From Motiliproteus sediminis (lineage in GTDB: Bacteria > Pseudomonadota > Gammaproteobacteria > Pseudomonadales > Balneatricaceae), in contig NZ_JAERQK010000007.1 in the NCBI RefSeq assembly GCF_017912535.1, positions 1-64,000 of the forward strand: a DNA stretch of 64,000 nucleotides, given 5' to 3'. Made by a program: the position numbers and the translations under genes. The first letter of the stretch is position 1; each line of letters opens with the position of its first letter. This document shows, piece after piece, positions 6,371 through 14,407 of the stretch. The notes under the pieces were generated by a model that was not told the DNA's origin, did no database searches, and saw only the letters and a list, made by a program, of their open reading frames with translations.

Positions 6371-9028
6371 CTATCCGGCGAGCGCTTGCTTGATCAGCTC
6401 CGCCATCTGTTGCAGTTCTGTGGCCATCTGTTGCCGCTGTTCCGCCTTGACTGCGCGGTTAAATCGCTCTGCGGCGGCGTCCAGTTCACTCATTCCCAGC
6501 AGCCCGGCCAGCCCCATCAGTTGATGAGAATGGTCGCGCATGGTGGTGCTGTCGTGGTTGTCATAGGCGGCTTGCATCGCCGCTAGCTGGTGCTTGAGCT
6601 CGTGCCCCAGCTCACCGGCGGCGATGCCGTAGCGGCTGAGGCGCGGGCGTTGGAGCACGGGCTCCGCTGCGCTGTCGCTGGGCAGATGACAGGCGCTGTT
6701 GATAGCGTTGATCAGTTGCGGCTCATTGATCGGTTTGCCCAGCGCCGCGGCGATATTCAGCCCCCGCAGGGCTCGGGCCTCCTGTTCCGCCTGGCCGGCA
6801 GTCAGGGTAATAATCGGGATTCCGGACTCCGGTCCGGGCAGGGCGCGGATCGCGCGGGTGGCTTCGATGCCATCCATCTCCGGCATGTGGATATCCATCA
6901 GAATCAGGTCGACAGCCTCATCCTGAAGCCGCTGCAGCGCTTCCCGGCCGGTGGCCGCGATCAGGGGGTGGGCGCCGTGCAGCTCCAGCATGCGGCTGAT
7001 CAGCAACTGGTTGAAGTGGTTGTCTTCGGCGACCAGCACGGTGATGCCCTCAAGGTCGCGGCTGGTTGGCGCGGTGGTGCTGACGGTAATCGGCTGCGCG
7101 CTGGCAAGCGATTGCGCCAGTGCCGCGCCGGTGAACGGTTTGCTTAGTAAGCGCAGTGGCGCCAGTTCGCGTTTCAGTTCCTCCGCCAGGTCATCGCGGT
7201 TGAGATTGGCGATCAGCACCACCGGGTGGGGGTAGCGAGCCCGGATCGGTTGCAGAAACTCGGCGCCTTTAAGGGCTTTCAGTTCACGCCGCGAGAGGCT
7301 GAGCAACAGGCGCTGGTAATGGTCGCCCCGTTCCGCCAGCTCGCTCAGCAGCTGGCGTCGATTGCGCATCAGCGTGACCTCGCAGCCCAGATATTCCAGC
7401 CGCCGCATCAGCGCCCGGCGGGACAGCGGGCGGCGATCGTACAGCAGCACCGGAAGTTGCGGGTAAAGGCGCGCCGCCGGGGGAGCGGCGACCGCTTCGA
7501 AGCTCAGCTCAAGGCATACACTGGTGCCCACTCCTGCGGTACTTTCAAGGCGTAACTGGCCGCCCATCAGCTCGGTCAGGCGACGGCTGATGACCAGCCC
7601 CAGACCGGTACCGCCGAAGCGGCGGGTGATGCTGGAGTCCGCTTGCGAAAAGGGCTGGAACAGATGCTGTTGCTGCTGTTCGCTAATGCCGATCCCGGTG
7701 TCACGCACCTCCAGTTGGATATCCACCCGGCTCTGTGCACAGCGGGCACTGAGGGTGACCGCAACCTCCCCCTGCTGGGTGAACTTGATCGCGTTACCGA
7801 CCAGGTTGGAGAGCACCTGACTCAGACGGGTGGGGTCGCCGATCACCCGCTCCGGCAGTGCCGGGTCGGGGACGAACACCAGATCAATCCCCTTCTGGCG
7901 GGCGCTGGGCAGGTGCAGCTCCAGAATCTCCTCGATACAGGCATCGAGATTGAACGGCAACTGCTCCAGCCGAATGGCGTTGGAGGACAACTTGGAGAAG
8001 TCCAGCAGGTCGTCGATCAGACTCAGCAGCAGTTTGGAGGTGCGGCCGATAACTTTGGTGTATTCCTGCTGGGTGTTGTCCAGCATGGTCTTGCGCAGCA
8101 GGTCGACAAAGCCCAGTACCGAGGTCAGCGGTGTGCGTAACTCATGGCTCATGCGCGCCAGAAATTCGTCCTTGGTTCGGTTGGCCTGTTCCGCTTTGTT
8201 GCGCGCCAGCTCCAACTGGTTGTTTTGTGCCTCCAGCGCGTCGAGGGTGATCTGCAGGTCGCGGGTGGCTTTGTTGACCTCCGCTTCGAGGTGATCCTGA
8301 GTCTGCTGCACCTGGAACGCCAGATTGTTGATGCCGCGGGCCAGCTCACCCAATTCGCCACTATCGCTGACTTCAGTGCGGGCACCCAGCTGGCCCTGAT
8401 GCAGCTGATCCACGGTGGCACTGATGCGGCGGATCGGCAGGGTGATGGTACGGCCGATCGCCAGCGCCAGCAGAATGGCGATCAACGCGCCACCACAGGC
8501 GATCAGCAGGCCCACCATCCAGATGGTTCGCTCGCGTTGCTGGAGCTCCGTATCGTCCAGCTGGAGCAGCACCCAGCCCAATATTACCGGCTGGTTGGTG
8601 TCGGCATTGGCGGTGGAGAAATCCTCCACGGTGACCGCAGTCAGGTGGATCGGTGTGGCCAGCATCAACGACCGCGGATCGGCTCGGGCAGCATCGATCT
8701 GCTCCGCTGCCAGCAGCTGTTCACCCACCAGCGGCTGGCCTTCCGCATCGACGAACGCGACCCTGTCAATCCATGGATTGGTCAGCGCCGGCTGGGCCAG
8801 TTGGCGCAGGGCATCGCGGTTGCCGGAGAGCAGACCGTACTCGGCGCTGGCGGCGAGATAACTGGCCAGCAATTCGCCGTCATGACGAAGGTCCTCGCGG
8901 GCGTCGATGAGGCGCTCCTGGGTATAGAACGCGAACATCAGCAGCGTGGCCAGCAGGGTAGGAATCAGTGCCAGTAACAGAACCCGCTGGTTAATGCCGG
9001 CGCGGCGTAAAAAGCCTGGCAGCTTCAT
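6371..9028 (-). CDS. GacS/BarA-like hybrid sensor histidine kinase
   Basis: An 885-residue membrane kinase. Order: transmembrane segment about 15-35, periplasmic region to about 168, second transmembrane segment about 170-192, HAMP to about 246, coiled coil, HisKA with phosphorylatable His295 (SHELRTPL), and a HATPase domain (N-box LSNLVGNAIKF near 405-416; GTGLGL near 473-478). A first receiver-like domain (about 525-640) lacks the acceptor aspartate. A second intact receiver follows with Asp712 (LILMDIHMPEMDG) and Lys765. The C-terminal Hpt domain has the HSHQLMG motif (His835). The layout matches the phosphorelay kinases GacS/BarA, although nothing shows that GacA is its partner. The ATG overlaps the stop of the binding-protein gene as ATGA, so the two are translationally coupled. 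No response regulator is adjacent. Confidence 0.92.
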   Translation of the reverse strand: MKLPGFLRRAGINQRVLLLALIPTLLATLLMFAFYTQERLIDAREDLRHDGELLASYLAASAEYGLLSGNRDALRQLAQPALTNPWIDRVAFVDAEGQPLVGEQLLAAEQIDAARADPRSLMLATPIHLTAVTVEDFSTANADTNQPVILGWVLLQLDDTELQQRERTIWMVGLLIACGGALIAILLALAIGRTITLPIRRISATVDQLHQGQLGARTEVSDSGELGELARGINNLAFQVQQTQDHLEAEVNKATRDLQITLDALEAQNNQLELARNKAEQANRTKDEFLARMSHELRTPLTSVLGFVDLLRKTMLDNTQQEYTKVIGRTSKLLLSLIDDLLDFSKLSSNAIRLEQLPFNLDACIEEILELHLPSARQKGIDLVFVPDPALPERVIGDPTRLSQVLSNLVGNAIKFTQQGEVAVTLSARCAQSRVDIQLEVRDTGIGISEQQQQHLFQPFSQADSSITRRFGGTGLGLVISRRLTELMGGQLRLESTAGVGTSVCLELSFEAVAAPPAARLYPQLPVLLYDRRPLSRRALMRRLEYLGCEVTLMRNRRQLLSELAERGDHYQRLLLSLSRRELKALKGAEFLQPIRARYPHPVVLIANLNRDDLAEELKRELAPLRLLSKPFTGAALAQSLASAQPITVSTTAPTSRDLEGITVLVAEDNHFNQLLISRMLELHGAHPLIAATGREALQRLQDEAVDLILMDIHMPEMDGIEATRAIRALPGPESGIPIITLTAGQAEQEARALRGLNIAAALGKPINEPQLINAINSACHLPSDSAAEPVLQRPRLSRYGIAAGELGHELKHQLAAMQAAYDNHDSTTMRDHSHQLMGLAGLLGMSELDAAAERFNRAVKAEQRQQMATELQQMAELIKQALAG

Positions 9029-9990
9029 GGCGCGTCCTCCTGCTGCAGGGCCTGCTCAAGGGATGTGGGCGATGGCAGATCCAGTCCCAGTCGTGCCGCG
9101 ATGCCGGGGTTGAGGCTGATATCGAAGCGCTGCGGGAAGGCTGGCGGCGGCAGCCGGCGGGCTTCGTCCTGCAGCCAGGCTGCTGCGATGGCGGCCGTTT
9201 CGGCGGCGATAGTCGCGGGGCTGCTGAAGACCGACGCGGTTGCGCCCGCCTCGACATAGCGGCGTGAGAATCCGATCAGCGGTATGCGTTCGCGCAGCGA
9301 CAGGGTGAGCAGCCAGCGCGCGGTGTTGCGGTTAAAGTCGGCCCGGTCGGGGATCGCCAGCAGCAGGTCGTTGGCGCTCACCAGCTGCCGGATCACCGCG
9401 AGCGGGTTGTCGTTCTCGCCCAGCGGATAAAGCTTCGGGGTCCAGCCGCTGCGGTTGAGCTGGTCCGCCAGCCTGGCCTGATGGGGGCTGTGGTGTGGTC
9501 CGAGCAGCACGCCCAGGTGCTGCCCCGCAGGGGCGATCAACCGGGCCAGTTTGAGCTGCCGCCAGTAGGGCTGCTCCAGATACAGCGCGCTTAACTGGCG
9601 CCGCTCGATGGCGGTGCTTTGCTCCGGCAGGCCGCGGGTGAGGGTCTGAAAGCTTTCGCGCGGGACCATGGCGGCGAGCACCGCGGTGCGGGTTTCCAGG
9701 CTGAGGACCTGATCAAGAGCGTCTACCCCCAGCGGAATCACCAGCTGCGCCTGCTGTAGCCGCTGCCGGCTGAGGGCCGCTGCCGGCATGATGTCGATCT
9801 CAAAGGCGCTATCCTGCAGTGCTCCTACGAGGCGATCGATGACCTCCAGATAGGGCTGCGCGCTCTGGCTGGGAACGATCAACAGCCCGGCGGCAAAGGT
9901 GCGCAGGGGCAGCAGCAGCGTCGCCACCAACAGCCACAGTCGCACGCGGCGGTGGTGTTTCTGTCGGCCGATGTTCCTTATCCTGATCAC
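9025..9990 (-). CDS. Periplasmic ABC-type substrate-binding protein (COG2984-like)
   Basis: A 321-residue predicted periplasmic protein. A basic N-terminus is followed by a signal sequence (RLWLLVATLLLPLRTFAAG, cleavage near residue 34). The rest has the two-lobed layout of the uncharacterised ABC substrate-binding family: VIPLGVDALDQVL near residue 83, LGVLLGPHHS near 156, and IPLIGFSRRYVEAGATASVF near 238. The start is a GTG at 9990 with GAAGGA upstream. No permease or ATPase gene is nearby. The downstream kinase gene overlaps by ATGA, which points to a sensory rather than transport role: it may present a ligand to the kinase's periplasmic domain. It lies 32 bp after the last TonB-dependent receptor. 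Confidence 0.8.
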   Translation of the reverse strand: MIRIRNIGRQKHHRRVRLWLLVATLLLPLRTFAAGLLIVPSQSAQPYLEVIDRLVGALQDSAFEIDIMPAAALSRQRLQQAQLVIPLGVDALDQVLSLETRTAVLAAMVPRESFQTLTRGLPEQSTAIERRQLSALYLEQPYWRQLKLARLIAPAGQHLGVLLGPHHSPHQARLADQLNRSGWTPKLYPLGENDNPLAVIRQLVSANDLLLAIPDRADFNRNTARWLLTLSLRERIPLIGFSRRYVEAGATASVFSSPATIAAETAAIAAAWLQDEARRLPPPAFPQRFDISLNPGIAARLGLDLPSPTSLEQALQQEDAP

Positions 9991-10022
9991 CTGTTTCTGC
10001 GGTCCTTCGCCGGGTGGCTGGT

Positions 10023-12077
10023 TTAGTCGAGCGTGAGGTTAAAGGTTAGCAAGGTCCGGGTATCAAACAGGTTGCGCTGCTGATACTCGCGGTAGCTGCT
10101 TCCCAGGTTCTGAACCACCAGTGCCAGGGTGGCCGCCTGTCCCCCCAGGTCAAATTGGCGTGCCAGGCGCAGATCCAGGCGGGTGTACCCCGGCAGTGCC
10201 GAACCACTGATCCAGTGGGATTCTGACTGGTGATACGCTACTCCGCTGAGCTGATAGCCCCGCGCAAAGCGGTGACTGGCCAACAGGCTGGCGGTATGGC
10301 GCGGACCAAAGAGATCAAGGTTCAGATAGTCGGCGTCTGGCGCGTCCCGGTCACCGCCGTTCATGGCCCCATCAATATCCAGATAACTATAGTTGAGGGC
10401 GATCAGCGAGCGATGGCTGGGCTGAAAGCGCAGCTCCGCTTCCAGCCCTTGACCCACCCAGTTGGCATTATTGGTGTTGGTGGTGCGCAGCTGGGGCGGC
10501 AGTGCCTGCGGCTCGCTGAAACTGTTGCGCTGACGACCGATACCGTTGCGAATATCTTCGCGATAGAGGCGCAGGTCCAGCTCGGAGCGCTGGCGCGGGA
10601 ACTCCGCCAGGTAGCCTATTTCAAGGGTGCGGTTCTCTTCGCTCTCGATGTCGGGGTCGGTGTTCTTGGCCCACAGAATCAGACTGCCGTTGCTGTGCAT
10701 CAGGCGGGTATCCTGATGGGCTTCCAGCAATGATGGCGTGTGGTAGGTCAGGCTGTAGCCGCCCCGCAGGGTATGCCCCGGCGCGAGCTGGTGGCTTAGG
10801 GTCAGGCGGGGTGAGGTATGGGTACCGGCGATGCTGTTATGGTCCAGCAGCGCGCCTGCGTTCAGGGTCCAGCCCGCGGCCGGCTTCCATTCGCTGTTGG
10901 CGAACAGCCGCCAGAAGTTTTCTGTCAGGGTATCGCTGCGGTTAAGCAGTAACGGCGAATAGCCGTCTTCCTGGCGAGCGCCCAGGCCCCAGAGTATCCG
11001 CCAGCCGGAGCCGGTTTCGATCTGGTGCTGCAGTTCGAGGTCGTAGCGATGGGTGGTGACCTCTTCAAAGTAGGCCGGAATCGGTTCGTCGGGAATACCC
11101 AGCGCGCTCAGGTCGGCGACGGTCAAGCCAAACTGTTGCCCGAACAGTTCCGACATCAGGCGCCGCTCCATCCGGTAATCGAGATAATTGTGGTAGGCGC
11201 GCAGCTGCAGTTCGTTGCCGCTGGAAAGGCTGCGGGTCCAGGTCAGCGACTGAAAGTGGCTACGAAAGTCGCGCCGGGCAACGCTGGCGACACTCTCTTC
11301 GCCCACGCCGCCGTAGCCATCGCTGAAACCGAGCTGCACCTCGATCCGGTCTGCAAGGGTGGGCGTGCTGATGCTGCGCAGGTTGGCATAGCCGGCACTG
11401 CCCTGGTCGTTATCGGAAAACCCATCCTGGCGCCGATAGCCCATGCCGCCGCGCAGCAGCGACTCGCCCAGCAGTGTTTCGGCGCTGGCTTCGATCCGCC
11501 GCGACCCGGGGTCGCCGGCTGCGGCGTCAAGAGTCGCTCGCGTCAGCCCGGTGGGCGCGCGGGTGATGAGGTTGATCGTGCCCTGGAAGGCGTTGGCGCC
11601 CCAACTGGAGGCGCTCGGAGCGCGCACCACCTCGATCCGTTCGATATCGCTGAGGCCGATGCCGAGTGCGCGCCAATCGGGGCTGGAGAAACCCAGCATA
11701 TAGACCGAGCGGCCATCCATCAGCACTTCAAAGCGGCCGGGAAAGGGATTGCCCATGCCGTGCGCGGCGACGCCAAACTTGTTGCCGTTGACGTGGAATG
11801 CCTGCAATCCGGGCACCAGCCGGAACAGGTCCGCGATCTCCTGCGCACCGGAGGCCTCGATCATGGTGCGGTCGATCAGGGTCATGGCCACGCCGGCCTC
11901 GGCTCGGGTCTGGTCCATGCGCGCGGCGGTGCTGATCAGTGGCACACTGGTGAGCAGGTCGCCTTCGTCGAGCACGCCGGCGGCGTCGTTGGCCAGCGCC
12001 TGTGAGGGCGTCAACAACAACCATGTGGCTAGAGCGGCGCCGCAGTAGCGGTTATGGCAACCGGAGCTTATCTGCAA
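10023..12077 (-). CDS. TonB-dependent outer-membrane receptor, paralogue A
   Basis: Outer-membrane gated channel with a plug (about residues 45-165 of the mature reading) and a 22-strand-type barrel to the C-terminus (LLTFNLTLD). Plug motifs: VAMTLIDRTMIEASGA, LFRLVPGLQ, VLMDGRSVYML, ERIEVVRAPSASSWGANAF, INLITR. I start at a TTG (12077) because a perfect GGAGGA lies 9 nt upstream and the product then opens with a compact signal peptide ending PSQALA. An ATG 63 bp further upstream (12140) would add 21 residues. It is the most diverged of the three receptors and sits last before the binding-protein and kinase genes. There is no N-terminal FecA-type signalling domain. The ligand is unknown. Confidence 0.88.
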   Translation of the reverse strand: MQISSGCHNRYCGAALATWLLLTPSQALANDAAGVLDEGDLLTSVPLISTAARMDQTRAEAGVAMTLIDRTMIEASGAQEIADLFRLVPGLQAFHVNGNKFGVAAHGMGNPFPGRFEVLMDGRSVYMLGFSSPDWRALGIGLSDIERIEVVRAPSASSWGANAFQGTINLITRAPTGLTRATLDAAAGDPGSRRIEASAETLLGESLLRGGMGYRRQDGFSDNDQGSAGYANLRSISTPTLADRIEVQLGFSDGYGGVGEESVASVARRDFRSHFQSLTWTRSLSSGNELQLRAYHNYLDYRMERRLMSELFGQQFGLTVADLSALGIPDEPIPAYFEEVTTHRYDLELQHQIETGSGWRILWGLGARQEDGYSPLLLNRSDTLTENFWRLFANSEWKPAAGWTLNAGALLDHNSIAGTHTSPRLTLSHQLAPGHTLRGGYSLTYHTPSLLEAHQDTRLMHSNGSLILWAKNTDPDIESEENRTLEIGYLAEFPRQRSELDLRLYREDIRNGIGRQRNSFSEPQALPPQLRTTNTNNANWVGQGLEAELRFQPSHRSLIALNYSYLDIDGAMNGGDRDAPDADYLNLDLFGPRHTASLLASHRFARGYQLSGVAYHQSESHWISGSALPGYTRLDLRLARQFDLGGQAATLALVVQNLGSSYREYQQRNLFDTRTLLTFNLTLD

Positions 12078-12223
12078 TGTCCTTTGTCCTCCAGGACCTG
12101 GCTTTTTGAACGACGGCCTGATGCCGTTTGGCGCCATCATATCATCCCCGCCGACCGCGAAGTACGGCTAATAAACGCTCGTTTGATCCGGGGCAAATAA
12201 GGCGTTCCGATAGCGCCGAAAGA

Positions 12224-14356
12224 TTACTGATGCTCGAGCCTGAAGCGGAGGAACAGGCGGGTATCGAAGGTGCCGTTTCGTTCGAACTCCAGATAGTCGT
12301 CGAGCAGGTTTTGCGCGATCAGCTCAACCCGGAGCCGGTGGGCGCCGAGCTGCTGGGTATTGGCCAGACGCAGATCGAGGCGGCTGTAATCGAGCTCGTC
12401 GCCGCGGAAATACTGTGCCTTGCTGATCCGGTAAAAGGTGCCGCTGAGGGCCCAGCCCTGCGGCAGGGTTTTACTGGCCAGCAGCGCCAGGGTGTGGCGC
12501 GGGGCCAGCGCATGGGGTTGTTCAATGGTGGTGTCCAGGCCGCGATCAAAGCTGCCATCGGTGGAGAGATAGCTGTAGGCCAGATGCAGGCGGGTGGTGG
12601 TGGTGGGGCGGAGCTGCCACTGCATATCCACGCCGCGATTGCGCCACTCCATGGAGTTGGCGTTGACGAAGATATCCTGATCCGGGCTGACTTCGCTGAG
12701 GCCGAACTCACTGACGGTGCGTTTCTGGTCCGCCAGCGCGTCGTCGATATCTTCGTAGAACAGGCGCAGGTCAAAGGCGGAACGCCAGGCCGGCCACTGG
12801 TAGAGCAGCCCCAGATCCAGGCTGCGCACCCGCTCCGGTTTGAGTTCGTCGAGGGTGGCGGAAATGATGTCCAGGGTAGCGCCGTTACTGGGCAGCACAA
12901 TCTGCTCGTACTGATTCCAGTCCAGCAGCGACGGCGTGCGGTAGGCCTGCGCAGCACTGGTGCGCAGGGTGGTATAGCGGCTCAGATGCCAGTTGGCCCC
13001 CAGCCGCGGCGACAGCCGACCGCCAACCAGATCGTTGTACTCCAGCATGGCACCGCCGTTGAAGGTCCAGCGATCACTGGGTTGCCACTCCAGGTTGCCG
13101 TAGCTGCGGTAGAAGGGTTCGCTGATGTAGTCGGGGCGATTGAGCTGTGGCTGCGACTTGATCCGGTCGAGGCGCCAGCCAGCCCCCAGAATGGCTCGCG
13201 TGGTCGGAGTCAGCCGTCCGCTGTACTCCGCCGACAGGTCATAGCGGTGGGTGCTGCCCTCTTCGCTGTCGAGGCTGACCTGCTGGGTGGCCGATTCGCC
13301 GGCGATGCTGTCGGTCAGGCCGGGAATCAAGGGTACCGTGGTCAAGGCCAGCAGGTTGGGGTCGTCGAAGGCATCGGCGAACAGATAGGCCATGCTGCGG
13401 CTGACATCCTGACTGTAACGGGTGTAGTTGTGGTAACCCTGCAAGCGCAGTTGGTTGCCATCCTGAAGGGTGTGAGTCCAGCTCAGGTTCTGAAAGTGAG
13501 TGTCCACTTCGCGGTCGGCCATCTCCAGCGGGTGAAGCATATTACCCATGCCGAACTGGCCCCGCCCGATCCCCAGATGAAAGTCGAGGGTGTCGTTGAG
13601 GTTGGGGGTGTAGAGCCCGCGGGCTGACAGCTGGCTCATCTCGCCGCCATCGGGAATGGTGAGGGTGACCGGTGCTTGAGTAACGGGGTCGGTATCAGCG
13701 CCGACCCCGGTGCCGTCGTTGGTCATGAAGTTGGCGTTGAGGCGGATCGCCAGATCACCCCAGCTGGTAGTGCCCGCGAGGGCATAATCGCGCGTTTGCA
13801 GGTCACCACCCAACAGCCGCAGCTCTCCCTTGGGAGCTTCCAGCGGATTACGGGTGATGATGTTGACCGCCCCCAGAAAGGCGTTGGACCCGTGGCTCAC
13901 GACGCTGGGACCGCGGGCCACTTCGATATGGTCAATATCCTCAAGGGTGATCCCCATTGTCCGCCAGTCCACAGTAGAGACCACGGCGGAATAGACCGAG
14001 CGGCCGTCGATCATCACCTCCAGTCGCCCCGGGTGCAGCTCTCCCTGGCCGTGGCTGACTACGCCATGCTTGTTTGCCAGCGGGTGGTAGGACTGAAAAC
14101 CGGGCACCAGCCGCAGGATATCGGCGATGTTAATCGCCCCCGAGGCTTCGATCAGCTCCCGGTCGATCAGGGTCACCGCGGCTGGCAGGTCGCGCTGCTG
14201 CTGTTCCAGCCGGGTGGCGGCGGTGACGGTGGGTAGCGACTGAAAGTACTCCTCTTCACTGAGCAGGTTGTCGGCAGCGGCAGCGGGGCTGCCCAGCAGC
14301 GCGGTCAGCAGTAGCTGTGACGACAGACTACTGAATCGGGTGGGACAAGATGGCAA
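12224..14356 (-). CDS. TonB-dependent outer-membrane receptor, paralogue B
   Basis: A 710-residue receptor with a signal peptide (SQLLLTALLGSPAAA, cleaved near residue 28) and a TonB-box-like LPTVTAATR at about 41-49. The plug contains VTLIDRELIEASGAINIADI and EVMIDGRSVYSAV, and HGSNAFLGAVNIITRNP closes it. The barrel ends LFLRFRLEHQ. The start is a TTG at 14356 with AGGAAG 5 nt upstream. The segment ATRLEQQQRDLPAAVTLIDR is almost identical to paralogue C, so B and C are the closer pair. The gap to paralogue A is about 146 bp and to C 51 bp, consistent with one transcript running toward the kinase. Confidence 0.9.
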   Translation of the reverse strand: MPSCPTRFSSLSSQLLLTALLGSPAAAADNLLSEEEYFQSLPTVTAATRLEQQQRDLPAAVTLIDRELIEASGAINIADILRLVPGFQSYHPLANKHGVVSHGQGELHPGRLEVMIDGRSVYSAVVSTVDWRTMGITLEDIDHIEVARGPSVVSHGSNAFLGAVNIITRNPLEAPKGELRLLGGDLQTRDYALAGTTSWGDLAIRLNANFMTNDGTGVGADTDPVTQAPVTLTIPDGGEMSQLSARGLYTPNLNDTLDFHLGIGRGQFGMGNMLHPLEMADREVDTHFQNLSWTHTLQDGNQLRLQGYHNYTRYSQDVSRSMAYLFADAFDDPNLLALTTVPLIPGLTDSIAGESATQQVSLDSEEGSTHRYDLSAEYSGRLTPTTRAILGAGWRLDRIKSQPQLNRPDYISEPFYRSYGNLEWQPSDRWTFNGGAMLEYNDLVGGRLSPRLGANWHLSRYTTLRTSAAQAYRTPSLLDWNQYEQIVLPSNGATLDIISATLDELKPERVRSLDLGLLYQWPAWRSAFDLRLFYEDIDDALADQKRTVSEFGLSEVSPDQDIFVNANSMEWRNRGVDMQWQLRPTTTTRLHLAYSYLSTDGSFDRGLDTTIEQPHALAPRHTLALLASKTLPQGWALSGTFYRISKAQYFRGDELDYSRLDLRLANTQQLGAHRLRVELIAQNLLDDYLEFERNGTFDTRLFLRFRLEHQ

Positions 14357-14407
14357 AGGTAACTTCCTGTTCAGGCTCGAATAATAAGCTAAAACCTAGC
14401 GTTGTGG

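Noticed and set aside
12128-13627. 499-codon plus-strand ORF antisense to receptor B
   Set aside because: It lies opposite a clear TonB-dependent receptor with a signal peptide and family motifs. The antisense product is low-complexity Val/Gly/Ala/Gln sequence typical of shadow frames.
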